This document shows positions 1 through 11,947 of a DNA stretch of 64,000 nt, piece after piece. Location of the stretch: positions 716,324 to 780,323 of the forward strand of contig CAWZYM010000285.1 in the NCBI GenBank assembly GCA_963966185.1, given 5' to 3'. How positions within the stretch are numbered: position 1 is the first letter of the stretch; every line of letters begins with the position of its first letter. The position numbers and the translations under genes are program-made. This DNA comes from Rhabditoides inermis. Lineage: Eukaryota; Nematoda; Chromadorea; Rhabditida; Rhabditidae. The notes under the pieces were generated by a model. That model saw only the letters and a list, made by a program, of their open reading frames with translations. It had not been told where the DNA came from and ran no database searches.

Positions 1-287
1 AAGCAGCGACACTTGCGACGGGAACTCGTTCCGTCTCGCTAGTCGGCCGTTGAGTATGAGATCTCGCGAACTTCGTTGCAGCTGCTTCTTATATGCATGC
101 TTGCCACATGTCTCTTTCAAGTTCCGAAAATTGGTCACTGTAGACGGCGCTAAAATCATTCATGTAATCAGCTGAATCGTTTTGGATTACTCAAAACTTA
201 CCTGGCAGCACCGAACAGTAGTGTTAACATTACAATTTGAGGCGGCATGTCTGCGACTGCGTATTGTGTGTTGTGAGTATTGGTTTA
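1..287. other. Non-coding left edge
   Basis: No frame with splice structure or a recognisable protein was found on either strand. The sequence is mixed AT content with no long simple repeat. Confidence 0.5.
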
Positions 288-667
288 TATTCTCTTTCGA
301 AAAGTACACGAGTAAAGAGGAGTGGTTTGTTTTGATCTAATTCAACAAAAGCACATGCATAAAATCTCTTCGCAGCTGACTAAAATTTCAAAACAAACCT
401 GCTCTTTCGAACGATGTTTTAAAACTCTAATTGTTTTCTTGTTAGCATGTTGAGTTCAGGTATTCAGGATACTGTTAATCCCAACAAGTAACTTGCAACA
501 AAATGTATGACACGATTATAGTGCATACTATATTTTTCATCGATCAGAAAGAGCAGGTTTGTTTTGAAATTTTAGTCAGCTGCGAAGAGATTTTATGCAT
601 GTGCTTTTGTTGAATTAGATCAAAACAAACCACTCCTCTTTACTCGTGTACTTTTCGAAAGAGAATG
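288..667. repeat. Foldback MITE with ~118-bp inverted arms
   Basis: Bases 290-411 recur almost perfectly as their reverse complement at about 548-666, separated by a spacer of about 136 bases. The arms begin with TTCTCTTTCGAAAAGTAC and contain GGTTTGTTTTGA. There is no coding capacity. The design is that of a non-autonomous foldback DNA transposon. The arm termini resemble the element at 16.08-16.42 kb, which suggests one superfamily. Confidence 0.8.
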
Positions 668-839
668 GATGTCCTTTTCTCAAATTTCGAAGAAATTGTT
701 TTTCAGGTTGATGTGCCGAACATGTTATGTATACATATTCGAAACTTTAGAAAACGTATCCTGAATATGGAAACGCACTGCTTTGTCGAATCGCTCGTGC
801 GCCTGCCAATGCCAGTCTCTCATTGACACGCGCTATTTC
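668..839. other. Non-coding spacer
   Basis: No supported gene or repeat is seen between the MITE and the GC-rich block. Confidence 0.4.
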
Positions 840-1100
840 GCGTCTCTCTCTCTCTTACCCACTCACTCCGCTCCGCACACCCCCTCCCCCCACAGTTTTC
901 GCGCCAAAACTGGGGCGGTGGCCTGGACGGCGAGCCGACACGAGAGTGGGTGAACGAAGGGCGGGGCATGCGCTCAGCCAATTAGAGTGCGCACGCAAGA
1001 GAGCCGAGCGACCAATGAGCGCAAAGTGCAGTGGGCGGAGCTTACGTGATGCACACCGTCGTCGCCGCCGCCGCCGCCGCCGCCGTCGTAAACACGTTTA
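840..1100. promoter_or_regulatory. GC-rich promoter-like block with E2F and CCAAT sites
   Basis: A perfect palindromic E2F/DP-type site TTTTCGCGCCAAAA lies at 896-909. It is followed by GC boxes (GGGCGG type) and two CCAAT motifs near 979 and 1011, and ends in a (CGC)n run at 1060-1090. This is how promoters of cell-cycle or replication genes often look, but no coding exon could be linked to it within the window. The motif match is seen in the sequence; promoter function is inferred. Confidence 0.35.
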
Positions 1101-2028
1101 GTGGCAAAGCGGGAGAGAGCAAGAGAGGGCGGTTTTTGGATGCCGCAACCGATATTGGTTTCACGAATCATACTCATAGGTCTTACAAAGTGATATTCTA
1201 ACAAATAACGCACACTAATTAAGTATATTGTATTAGAATAGAGAAATCGTGTGTGCCTTGGGAGTGGCGTGTTGCGCGCGTCACAGCTCAAAACAAACGG
1301 GCGCCGCTGCGCGCCGCCCCTAATGGCCGGCAGTATCAATCACTCATCTAATGGCTGCACGTTTTCGCGCATGTATCATGCAAATTAATTGCGAATCGTG
1401 ATGAACAATGATGACACTGAAGAGAAAAAAAACTCTTTCAGAAAAAAAAAATTATACTTGGTTTGGCCCGCTGTGAAAAATGCACTAGTACTATTTGCTT
1501 CACAAGCAAACGTATTGTTTATCGTCAAAAGCAATGTCTTTAAATCATTTAGTTTTTATTAACGACACTTTAACGTCCTCAACTGCAAACAGTTCAATGA
1601 AAATAAATCAAGTAGTTGACATTATTTTCGTCAAATTGCGCTGCGCGCCGCTTGGGTTTGTCTCTACCACAATACGCGCTAGAATTGCGCACTGTCGATA
1701 TCGAATACACCTATAAGAGTGATAGTGAGATACTTGTGAACTATACAGACGTTTATGTATCACCTGGGCGGGCAATTTGTTCAGTTGGTCCAAGTTTTTA
1801 TCTCGTCTCTGAAAGGAGATATGGCGCGCTCGGGGTCGAGGTGGCTTCACAGTGCAATGTTGTCAGTAATTCTGCTTTGGTATGTATTATGTCTCGTTTT
1901 CATGACACGATAATAAATTATAAATTTGTCATACGTTTCACCAAAAATTGATAAGAAATGACCGTCATTTCTTTTCGATAAACGCAGTGAGGTCGCTCAG
2001 AATTAGCAGCCAGCATACATTGCTTCTA
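1101..2028. other. Non-coding stretch
   Basis: Short open frames here overlap each other on both strands and show no signal peptide, domain or consistent splice phases. No gene is supported. Confidence 0.4.
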
Positions 2029-2092
2029 TGGCGCAACTGGTTAAAGTTTCGCCTGACAATCACGGGTCGCGGGTTCGGTTCCGCTGACGAGT
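2029..2092 (+). other. Degenerate tRNA-like sequence (SINE head or tRNA pseudogene)
   Basis: An A-box-like TGGCGCAACTGG at 2029-2040 is followed by a B-box-like GGGTTCGGTTCC at 2071-2082. The T-arm stem GCGG/CCGC pairs, but the acceptor and anticodon stems do not pair well. A working tRNA is therefore unlikely. A tRNA-derived SINE head or decayed tRNA gene fits better. Confidence 0.4.
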
Positions 2093-2539
2093 TTTGCTAC
2101 AACTCTTTTGCTACAGTCAGCCTGCCTGCGAATCAGAACTCGTGTAGAATTCAGTCAATCATTTGTGATTTTTGTCCACTTTACAACCAGCGCTGGTTGG
2201 TTTGTGTTAAGAATAGTCACGCGCTAGAATCGGCAAAAGGCGACTGAACGAAAGGTCCCTTATAATCTTTGCGAGAACAATGTGATGCTGATAGATGTTA
2301 TCAGGATGTTAGAAAATGGTTAAGTTTCGATTTTGGTAACGCTAGCTGTTGTAGGAAGCGAGATACGCGCGCGCGCCCCCTGAGGGGCAGGCAATCCCCC
2401 GTGTACGGAACGTTTTCTAGGGGGGGGGGGGGTGGCGCGCACCGGCTGTCCCCAGCAGACAGGGAGTGCACATTCCGCACTGCCTGTGGATTGCACTGAT
2501 ATCGTTCAGATCGCGGGCCCTGCCGTATGCATAGTAGTT

Positions 2540-2600
2540 TTGTGGTTAGCGATTGCGCCCGTTGAGATACATGGCTCGAGTTCGGTTCCGGCTGGTGGCA
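2540..2600 (+). other. Second degenerate tRNA-like sequence
   Basis: An A-box-like GTGGTTAGCGATT near 2542 is followed by a B-box-like GAGTTCGGTTCC at 2578-2589. It shares the TTCGGTTCC core with the copy 500 bases upstream but has no convincing cloverleaf. The flanks to 3090 show no gene. Confidence 0.35.
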
Positions 2601-3090
2601 AACTTTTTGTACTATATGATTTTACATAGAAATGACATTGGGATTGTAAATCACGTTCTAAAATGGTGTCAACGATGGTGGTCTTTGCGTCAAGGAACTA
2701 AGTCACTTATTTCGAATTGTTTTAAAAAGCAGTTTTCGCAGAATGTTAGAGACAAATATTGCCTACCATTCCCGCATGGTCAAGTTTCATGAAAATGCAT
2801 CGTAGCGTAGAGATTTTCATGCGACGACACTATTCGCACGCCTTCAGAACTGGAGAAATGGAGAGGAGTTTAACAAAATGAGCGAATTTTTCTAAACAAA
2901 GTGCAATGCTTCTCTCTCGCATTCACATACATCTCTTCCTCTCTCATTTCTTAATTCAACACTTCAACAACTGTGTTTGTTTTTGCGATTAAAAAAAACT
3001 TGAAAACTTCTACTTCACTCTCTTTTTTTCTCTTTAAATTTAAATCGATTGGAAATTAGTTTATCGATAATAATGTATACACGTGTGCAT

Positions 3091-3257
3091 CTACTCCTTC
3101 TCTTGTTTCTTCTTGACCGTGATCTCCTCTTGTATTCCATCCGAGGGGGAGAGTCGGCGGGTGATGGCAGTCCGAGGTGACTCATCCACAGCCTTCTTAG
3201 AGAACGTCGGCTCGTCGTTGCGCTGACGCTCGTCCACTGGAGAGAGGGAATGTGAGA

Positions 3258-3299
<42 letters not shown>

Positions 3300-4603
3300 C
3301 ACCATAGGTGTACTCGAATGTGAACTGCATTCCGCTCTGTCTCGTGAATGCGATGAGAGCGATCACGTTTCCTCGGGAGACGATGCGTCGCTGCACTCCG
3401 TCCGAGCAGCAGAACCTAGGACACGCCTATTGGCCACGCCCACTCAAGCCCCGCCCCGCACCTGTATCCGGTGGTGCGCATGTCTCCGCTCATCTTGAGC
3501 TCGGCGGCGTCCTCGTAGCAGCCCTCGATACACTTCCCGCCCACTTTCAATACGTTCACCAGGATTCGCTTCCCGGCAGGCGCCTATAGAAAGAACCATG
3601 ACTAGACCGACGAGATTTCGAAAAAAAAAGATTCCATTGGAAATTTCGAAAATAGGAAACGGACGACTCTCGTGAACAGACTGAACAGCATCCGAAATGC
3701 CGTGCAGGAGAATGATCAACGGAAAACTGCAGAAAGCATACAGTTATTGATCCAATCCATTTCCTGGCAGGCGCTTGGATATGATATGATAATTGATCAA
3801 CGAAACCCGGACACTTGACATGTCTTTCGCACTGTTTATGCAATAGGGTCGACGGTGATTGATGCCTGATCACCTTTTCATCAGTAGCGGAGAATGTTCT
3901 ATTTTGCACCCTCACCTTGAAGTGGTAGACGCACTTCTTCTCTCTGAGTGCGCCGACCTGCCGGATCGATATGTCGAACCGCCGCACCACCTCCTCCACC
4001 TGCAACAAGCAATAGGCCACGCCCCTGCCAGCCACGCCCACCTGAATCACGCCGCCGCAGTTGCGCGAGAACGACGCGTCAACGGTCTGGCAGTACTGAC
4101 CGCCGAAGCCCGACGGACACCTGGGAAGGGGTACGGTAACAGGTAATACCTGCGCATCATGGCTTACTTGCACGAGTTGCAGTTCCTCGCGTTGATGTAA
4201 CCTCCGTTCTGGCAGGGCAGAGCGCGCGGACAGCGACCTTAAGTCCCGCCCACTTTAGTTCCGCCCCGCCAACTAGTCTCCGCCCCTTCTCGCCCCGCCT
4301 CATCACTCACGCTGGCACTTATAGTGTTCGTTGATGGACTGCACGTCGACGAACGACGGGCCCTCCATGTTGCCCATAGACTGCTGGAGGAGCGGGTCCA
4401 CGGTGGTGAGGGCGGGCACGCGGCGGTTCGACGAGAACCTGCACATCACAGGGAGTACTGTAGCATGTCGATATAGATACTCACTCGGTCGGCGCGTAGT
4501 GCATTACGCTTCCGACGTCGTATGGGAGACCGTAGGTGGACAGCTCGGAGGGCGAGACCTAGAGATTATTCTCTCTCTCTCTCTTTCTCTCTCTTTCTCT
4601 TTC

Positions 4604-4672
<69 letters not shown>

Positions 4673-5500
4673 TTTTTTCTCTCTCTCTCCCCTCACCTTG
4701 GCAAAGTTGAACAGCAGCGACCGGTCGACGACGCGAGTGTTCAGCGACACATACCGGTCGCGGTCGTATCTGGAGTGGAAATCAATCCAGCTCAATCGAT
4801 AAGTCGATACCTCGACTGCTCGTGGAAGATGCCGAGCGCATGCGCGAGCTCGTGAGAAGTGATGCCGAACTGTAAAGATTCAGTAATTGTTTTACCTTTT
4901 CTTTTAACAATTTGTTAGAACTAAATTACCAACTAAATTACTAACTATCGTCTTGCTAGACAGTAGACAACTACATACTCACATGTTCGCAGCCCCGTCC
5001 AATCGAGACGACCTGTCTGCCGAGAGACGTGTCCCTGCCGACAGTGCTCCAGCAACCGTCGTCGCCGCCCACAAAGTTGAGGAATCTGCAAGCAGCTCAA
5101 ATTATTCTCCTACCGTAATCCTAGAGGAATGAAGCAAGTCAAATTATTCTCCTACCGTAATCCTAAGGGAACGAAGCAGGTCAAATTATTCTCCTACCGT
5201 AATCCTAGGGGAACGAAGCAGGTCAAATTATTCTCCTACCGTAATACTACGATTAGGTCACTATTCCCCACTCACTGCGCCTCGCCCCTCCTCGGGTAGA
5301 AGTTGATGCACGACTCGTCCTGCCAGAACTGAATCGCGCGGCGGATGGACGCGGCAGCGCCGGGGGCTGAAAAAGGGAATCTTTCTCTCTCCCTCTCTCC
5401 CTCTCTCCCTCTCTCTCTCTCTCTCTCTCCTCTCTCTCTCACACACTCTCTCTCACTCTCTCTCTCTCTCCCTTTCTCTCTCTCTCTCTCTCCCTCTATC

Positions 5501-5541
<41 letters not shown>

Positions 5542-6561
5542 TCTCTCTCTCTCTAACTTTCTCTCTCTCCCTCTTTCTCTCTCTCTCTCTCCCTCTCTTC
5601 TCTCTCTCACACACACTCTCTCTCTCCCTCTCTCTCCCTCTCTCTCTCCCTCTCTCCCCCCCCTCTCTCTCTCTCTCTCTCTTTCTCTCCCTCTCTCTCC
5701 ACCTACTCAGATTGTTGGCCATCTCATAGGGCACTCCGTTGTGCCAGATGGTATCAGGATATGTCCTATCCAGAAACGCCTGTCGCTTTCCGCGCACGTC
5801 AGCGATCTCACCCTGCAACATTAATATAATCTATGAGTTTCATGCGTTTTCTGTTTCACTCTGTCCTTCTGTCGTTTTGACAGCAAGCCGGAGTAGATAG
5901 TTTGTCCTCACCCTGTCGTCCTCGCTCCTGTCGGCGTCCTTGAGACTCGCCTCGACCAGCTCCGCCAGTCGCTTCTCGGAGAGCACCATGTCTCCCTCGA
6001 ACAGAACCGGGCTGCAATTGATCAATCATTACAAGTCTTCTCTACAACTATCTCGTTCTAGGACAATTATGGCTGGATGGTTCTCGCGCTGCTTTGTTGC
6101 GTGTTCGTCACACATTCGAGACCACATACCACTCTCCGAAGTGGAAATGGTTTAGAAAAAGAGGTATATGTTTCACAGACACATGAAACAGTTGTCCGCA
6201 GTGCACTAAAACAATGGGATGGTTGTACGGATGAAAGAACCCACGCATTCCTCTCGTTCAACTTGGGGATGGAGAGAGTGGGAGCCTCGTAGCTGATCAC
6301 TTGGCTGGGGTCCTGAAAGAGTAATTAGTACAAGAGGCTAGATGACAGTAATGAAAACCACTAACGAACTGAATCTCCTTGTTCGCATACTCGTTGTCCA
6401 CGGACGCCGAGAGAATATCGAACTGCCTCTGGTGAGAGAAGCCGGCAAGAAGAGGGGAGATCTGAGTGATCCTAATAGACTCCGCCCCTCTCGCCACGCC
6501 CACTTACCTCCTGAGCTCCCACCGTACGAACGGCTGCCGCTATCAAGACCACTCGCCACAT
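3091..6561 (-). CDS. Astacin-family zinc metalloprotease (NAS) with EGF and CUB domains
   Basis: Secreted endopeptidase of the nematode astacin family, 510 residues from 17 exons: 6508-6561, 6366-6428, 6245-6312, 5912-6011, 5707-5812, 5276-5366, 4983-5085, 4811-4869, 4697-4769, 4485-4558, 4311-4438, 4168-4237, 4042-4120, 3916-3999, 3462-3583, 3303-3415, 3091-3236. All phases match. Order: short hydrophobic signal peptide (MWRVVLIAAAVRTVGA), prodomain with a basic maturation site RGKR at residues 102-105, and a catalytic domain with HELAHALGIFHE (zinc histidines 201, 205, 211) and Met-turn SVMHY (256-260). An EGF-like module with CQNGG and CPSGFGGQYC follows, then a CUB domain (about 350-460) and a charged tail. 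All catalytic residues are present, so it should be active. Nematode EGF-CUB astacins act in cuticle, hatching or matrix processing; which NAS this is was not resolved. The introns are full of CT/GA tracts. Confidence 0.93.
4569..4692. repeat. (CT)n tract in astacin intron
   Basis: An imperfect CT/CTTT run fills nearly the whole intron between astacin exons 4485-4558 and 4697-4769. The run ends five bases from the upstream exon's donor. Confidence 0.9.
5099..5250. repeat. 42-bp tandem repeat in astacin intron
   Basis: About 3.7 copies of a 42-base unit containing AAATTATTCTCCTACCGTAA start at 5099, 5141, 5183 and 5225. They fill most of the intron between exons 5276-5366 and 4983-5085. This is a recent minisatellite with few differences between copies. 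Confidence 0.85.
5382..5700. repeat. Long (CT)n/(CA)n compound microsatellite
   Basis: About 320 bases of CT with CCCT and CACACA interruptions fill the astacin intron 5367-5706. Confidence 0.95.
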
Positions 6562-7015
6562 CTTCCAACCGCTCTCCTTCTCCTCCTCCGCCTATATACC
6601 CCTGCTCCTGCTCCCATTCTCCTCCTTCTTCTCCGCCTCCTCCGCCTAACAATGATTCACAATAGCCCCTCGGGCAAATACACATGCGATGGGACAGACA
6701 TCGCTGAAAACCGTCTCAAACTTACAACAAACCTGCGTATTCAATGGCCGCGCATTCAATAGCGGCCACTTGCAAAAACCCACATCCGTCCTTCTTTTGT
6801 CGTCCGTGTACTCACACAATACAATACCCCACCTCATTCATGAATAAACACTCTTTATAGCATGCGTTGCTCTCAATACAAAAAACATCTAGGAAATACT
6901 ATCCGGAGTGAACAAGAATATGAAAATCGTCGTGTCTCTGTATGGCGAGCTGACCCGGGGAGAGGGGAGAAGTCACAATCGGGGTGGGGGATAACAAAGG
7001 GACGTGGAGGGGTGC

Positions 7016-10000
7016 TTACTTGAGCTGGGGGAAGCTCATCTGGGGGCGGGCGTCGGCGGTTCCGTCCTCGGCGCGCCAGTACTGAGTGATCGTCTTCCAC
7101 TGAGTGTAGAAGTTGACTCCGGCCTTTCCGTAGAAGTTCATGTCTCCGTGGAACGAGCCGCGAGAGCCAGTGAACGAGAACTGGGGGAGGGGAACGGGGA
7201 TAGGGACGTTGATGCCAATCTGTCCAGCGTCAACCTCGTTCGTGAAACTGCAAAGGATGACGTCATCACTGCTCTCTATCTCCTTCTCACTCACCGCCTG
7301 GCAGTGATGCCGTTGGTGGTGAAGAGGGCGGTTCCGTTTCCGTAGGGGTTGTTGTTGATGATCTGGATAGCCTCGTCCAGGTTGTCAGCCTCCATCACCA
7401 CAAGCACCGGGCCGAAGATCTCCTCCTGCAATCAATCCATAGAATCAATGTCAAACAATCGATCGATACCTTGTAGCAAGTCATATGGGGCTTGACTCCA
7501 GTGATGATGGTGGGTCCGACAAAGTTGCCGTTCTCGAATCCCTTCACAGTGCACTTGGATCCGTCCAGCACAACGTTGGCTCCCTCCTACAAAATAATAC
7601 GATTGAACACAAATATATCCCAACTATAATACGTTTCACCAATATCGGTTAACACACTTGCGTAGACACAATGAGTGCTTGATCTACCAATTCAACCAAA
7701 TACAGAAGACCCACCTTCTTGGCGGTCTCGATGAGGTTGAGGATGCGCTTCTTCGAGGCGGGCGAGATGACAGGTCCAATGTCAGTGTCCGGCAGCCAGC
7801 CTGGACAGCCACTCATCATACTCCCTTCCCCCCCTCCGTCGACTCACCGGCGTTGACCTTGAGCTTGGATACGCGGTCGACCAGCTCGGGCAGCCACTTG
7901 CGAGACTCGCCCACAAACACGGCAGTGGTGAGGGCCATGCAGCGCTGGCCGGCGGCTCCGAAAGCGGCCGCAGTCAGCTAAAATGACAAATAATTGTTAC
8001 GTTTCACGTCACTGTCTAATGTCATAATCATAGCTACAATGTAATGTATGGGCTAGAAAATCATCACAAGACCAACATGAGCAAAAATAACATGGTCTGG
8101 TCACCCATTCCTCTCAAAAATCCTTCTATACCTGGTTGAGGACCGTGTCCTTGGCGGCGTCGGGCATGATCACTCCGTGGTTCTTCGCGCCCATGTTCGA
8201 CTGCACGCGCTTGCCGTTGGCGCATCCGCGAGTGTAGATGTGCTTGCCCTGCAACATACATCACGTCATTATCTCAGATCTAGATTTGTTTCGTAGGTTG
8301 CGTATTGGTCAGCGCATTTTGTCATCCACATTCCCATCATGACAATACTGAATCAATACCCCTAAAAGTTTAAGTCTTCAAACGAGTGTTGTGAATGTCT
8401 CCGTCTCACTTCCACGTCACATCAAAACACGTGTCCAATACGTCTCGACTATAGGAAACCATGTGATCATATACGAGTCTGAAACGCGTCTGCTATAAAT
8501 ATCAAATAGTAATTCTTCGCACGTGCGCACGTGCCGAGTGATCAAGTGGTCCAGGTCCAGTGATCTCCTAGTCTACTCAAATAAACGACGCGGAAGAGTG
8601 TTTCAGTCGCACCGCAAATGCTACGTTGCACGTGTGCCTTGTATTTTGCAAGTGAAATTGTGTATCATTTGCCAAGAAAGCAGTTCTCCAAAAAAAAAAA
8701 CCCGTGCACTCACAGCCTGGTCGGATCCGACAAAGGAGATGGCGTGGATGTCGGGGTTGTCGCAGATGAAGTTGACAGAGTCGTGCGTGCCGTGAATCAC
8801 GTTCAGGCAACCGTCGGGAACTCCAGCCTCCTGAAAACAGAAACGTAACGATTATCTACAGATACAGAAACCGTACAAAAACTGTACTAGAAAGTACAGT
8901 AAGCTTCGCCGGTGTACCGTACCTTGGCGAGCTCGACGAGCATCATGGTGGCTCCGGGGTCCTGCTCAGAGGGCTTGAGCACCATCGTGTTTCCGGTGAC
9001 CAGGGCCAGGGGGAACATCCACAGGGGGATCATGGCCGGGAAGTTGAACGGCATGATTCCTGAATAGCAATATTCACTCTTATTCACGTTTCTTATTTCC
9101 CTTGTCCCTTCCAAAGCTTTTCACATTTGTCTGGCACCTTCTGTATATTCCTCCCTCTCTCTCTCTCCCTCTGACTGACCGGCGGTGACTCCGAGGGGCG
9201 TGCGATAGGAGATGGTGTCCATGTCGCGCGACACGTTCGGCATCGTCTCTCCCATGGTGAGCGAGGGGATCGACACAGAGTGCTCCACCACCTGTCAAGG
9301 TAAACCACATATTATATGTTCCACGAGTTTAACCATACAAATCGGAGAACATTCACGCCAATACAGGGACAATACGAAATTTTATAATATGAATGCTCCC
9401 CAATACAACAGAATTAACTTGATTAGTTTTTTATCGACTTGTATCGTCATCATACCTGGAGTCCGCGGGAGACGTCTCCCTCGGCGTCGGGGAGGGTCTT
9501 GCCCTGCTCCTCCGTGATGTTGGCCGCCAGCTTCTTCATGTCGCGGCGGATCAGAGCCTGCAGCTTGAACATCGTCTGCGCGCGGGTCAGCACCGAGCTG
9601 AAAAAGGAAATTGTGCTTACATCTACTTTAATAATTCTACAATTTCGATGTCTCAATGCTTTGACCGTAATCACAACAATTTCCAATATGTTTGCTTCCT
9701 TCATGGTTCCGCACTCACGTGTTCTTCCATGTCTGGAAGGCGTTCTTGGCCGAGTCGACGGCCGCCTGCATCTCAGCGGGAGTCGCCTTCGGCACGCGAG
9801 CGATCACCTCGTTCGTCGCCTACAATCATGTGTATATTAATTATTGTGAAATGTTTGTTTGATTACTCTATTGCGTGATTACACGCATGATTGTTTACGC
9901 ATTTGTTTACCCGCTCTTATCTCAATCAAAGCAGTTTTTCACATCCCATGCTGCGCAGGGCGACCACGACCTTGACTCTACCGATTTCGGCGCTTCGTCC

Positions 10001-10502
10001 CGCTAATGCCGGTAGAAAGATAGATTGCAGCGGTTGGCGGTTCTCTGCTCTCTCCGCGATTTCTCTCTCCTGTCGCAACCACGTGGGGTGATCGGCCGCA
10101 AATCGCTTCTTTCACCTGTTCTTCTGCGACCAACTCTCTCACCCGCGCCCAGTCTCTCACATCTCTGACCGTCAACGCGCGCTATTACAGCCACTGACAG
10201 ACGTGCAGGCGAAACAATTTCAGTGTGGCTCTGCGCAAACACAATACCTAAGTTTTCAAGAGGTTAGTAATACGATAATCAATATTATCGATTGGTCGAC
10301 TCACGGGGTTGGTGAGGTCGACGAACTCGGTGGTCTTCGACTCGACGGCCTGTCCGTCGATCCACAGCTTCACCGTGTCATTGGGACCGGCGACCGCACG
10401 CGAGGTGCTGAACTGCTTGATCTAAAACATGTTGTGTTTACATGGTCACAACCAAAAATTCGTAAACAAACTGACCGGGAGCCTGGCGCAACGAGACAGC
10501 AT
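7016..10502 (-). CDS. alh-8: Methylmalonate-semialdehyde dehydrogenase, mitochondrial (ALDH6A1 type)
   Basis: CoA-acylating aldehyde dehydrogenase that converts methylmalonate or malonate semialdehyde to propionyl- or acetyl-CoA in valine and pyrimidine breakdown. It is 521 residues long, close to the family's usual length. Thirteen exons with matching phases: 10476-10502, 10305-10421, 9719-9819, 9456-9597, 9180-9291, 8923-9059, 8714-8830, 8132-8248, 7848-7977, 7715-7800, 7470-7586, 7295-7425, 7016-7247. The N-terminus (MLSRCARLP, then FSTSRAV) looks like a mitochondrial presequence. Family signatures are [26 protein letters not shown], the cofactor-side FVGSDQAG and the nucleophile [11 protein letters not shown] (Cys about 303). 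The symbol follows the C. elegans orthologue name and rests on family identity only. Nothing is missing. The start codon lies 13 bases after a TTTCAG, implying trans-splicing. Confidence 0.95.
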
Positions 10503-10515
10503 CCTTACCGCAAGT

Positions 10516-10521
10516 CTGAAA
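10516..10521 (-). promoter_or_regulatory. Probable spliced-leader acceptor of the dehydrogenase mRNA
   Basis: Read on the minus strand this is TTTCAG, placed 13 bases before the ATG at 10502 with no upstream coding exon. That is the usual arrangement of a nematode trans-splice site. Confidence 0.6.
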
Positions 10522-11719
10522 TGTGCACGAGAATTAGAGAGATCTAAATTCAAACACGTCAGAGGAAAACACGCGAAGCGACTGCGCACACGGGACTATT
10601 TGTGACATTGAGAGGGCCGCGAGATGGTGTGATAGCTGGCGGTATAATTGAGAGAGAGAGAGAGAAAAATGAGAGCAGTAACGGACTGCATACGCCCTGC
10701 CACCCAGTACCAAAAAGGAAGCGGGGAGAGATGTACGATCGCTGCCCGCGCGGTCGCCGTATGTGACAGCAAGCACGGGGAAGTTTCTCGAGTTGCTTCC
10801 GCCAGCCCGGGTCAAACGAGCAGAGTGTTTTCAGAAAGCGTTCATCAGCAGAACCGCGCGAGATAAGACAGGGGTGATAAGGTATTATCGATGATAAGCA
10901 GATAAATAAACGGAAAGGAAATCAACAAAATCAGAAAAATTGATTTGGAATGGTCCAATGGATGGAGAGAGAGAGACAGGTAGGAAGGAGGATGGGATTG
11001 AGAATTGAGCTGTATGACATAAGTGTAGAGTTTAAGCAGAACGCAGTAGACATGCGCTTTTACACCTTGCGACCCGCACGCAATCACGAAAAGTGAACAC
11101 TGACTGACAGCCGCCGGTTGAGAATTCTCTGCTCCGCGAAAATTCGAAAAGCCGCGACTGCGCGGAGATAGAATTACACTAACACCACAGTCTGCACTAA
11201 TTTACAACAAGACACCACGGAGCAGCTCACGAGGAGCAAGCAGGAGCAGTAAAATTAAGTATAGTTTCGTGCTCGAAGTATTTTTAGGTTGAGTAGTTAT
11301 CATAATAACCTTCATCTCGATCTCCTAGTCGGAGTCCAGAAACTGCTCCTCGTGTAGTTAAAAATATTATCGCGAATGACTTTTTTTTTAAAATTTTACC
11401 AAAAAATCTTACATTTTTACTTTTATCAGACATAATCTGTGTGTGCTACTTACTTTGCTATGTGTTTTTTCATGTCTTTCGCTGTAAATTTCATTTCCAC
11501 GCTGGTAATAAATCGAGCGAAAGAAAAAAATACGAGAGACGCAGAAAATGACGAGAGCGTGAAAAATGGGCGGAAACCAACCACCTCGAGACTGTTTACA
11601 GGATGAGTGCATATTCGCACATGGCAGCTGGCGACTCCGCAACGGATGGGCTCACAGCTCACGTGTGACCTTACAGAGACCGGTCCAACCCAACAACCGC
11701 GTGTATCTCTTGCATTCGT

Positions 11720-11777
<58 letters not shown>

Positions 11778-11947
11778 CTCTTCTCTCCTTCTTGGGTCAA
11801 CACACGCGCTCGCACACACATGCGTATTCATTCAAATTCGCGCGCCCGCTATACCAGTAAACCATAATCCCAGTAATCCTTTCCCAATCCTGGTCTCTTT
11901 CCGGCCTCCCGAAACACTGCACATCGATTCACTCTGATGGTTCTGCC
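10522..11947. other. Shared intergenic region between divergent genes
   Basis: About 1.4 kb separates the minus-strand dehydrogenase from the plus-strand PLB-like gene and should hold both promoters. It contains short GA runs at 10650 and 10964 and a (CT)n tract at 11721-11776. No coding exon is supported. Confidence 0.5.

Noticed and set aside
823..1339. Overlapping frames with poly-Arg or poly-Gly runs
   Set aside because: They arise from the (CGC)n tract and have no domain, splice or start support.
4331..5821. Long frames made of Ser-Leu, Glu-Arg or His-Thr repeats (also at 11.5-11.9, 18.3-18.6, 19.6-20.0, 37.5-38.1 and 42.2-42.8 kb)
   Set aside because: They are translations of CT/GA or CTAT microsatellites on both strands. 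The true exons of the surrounding genes run in other frames or lie outside the tracts.
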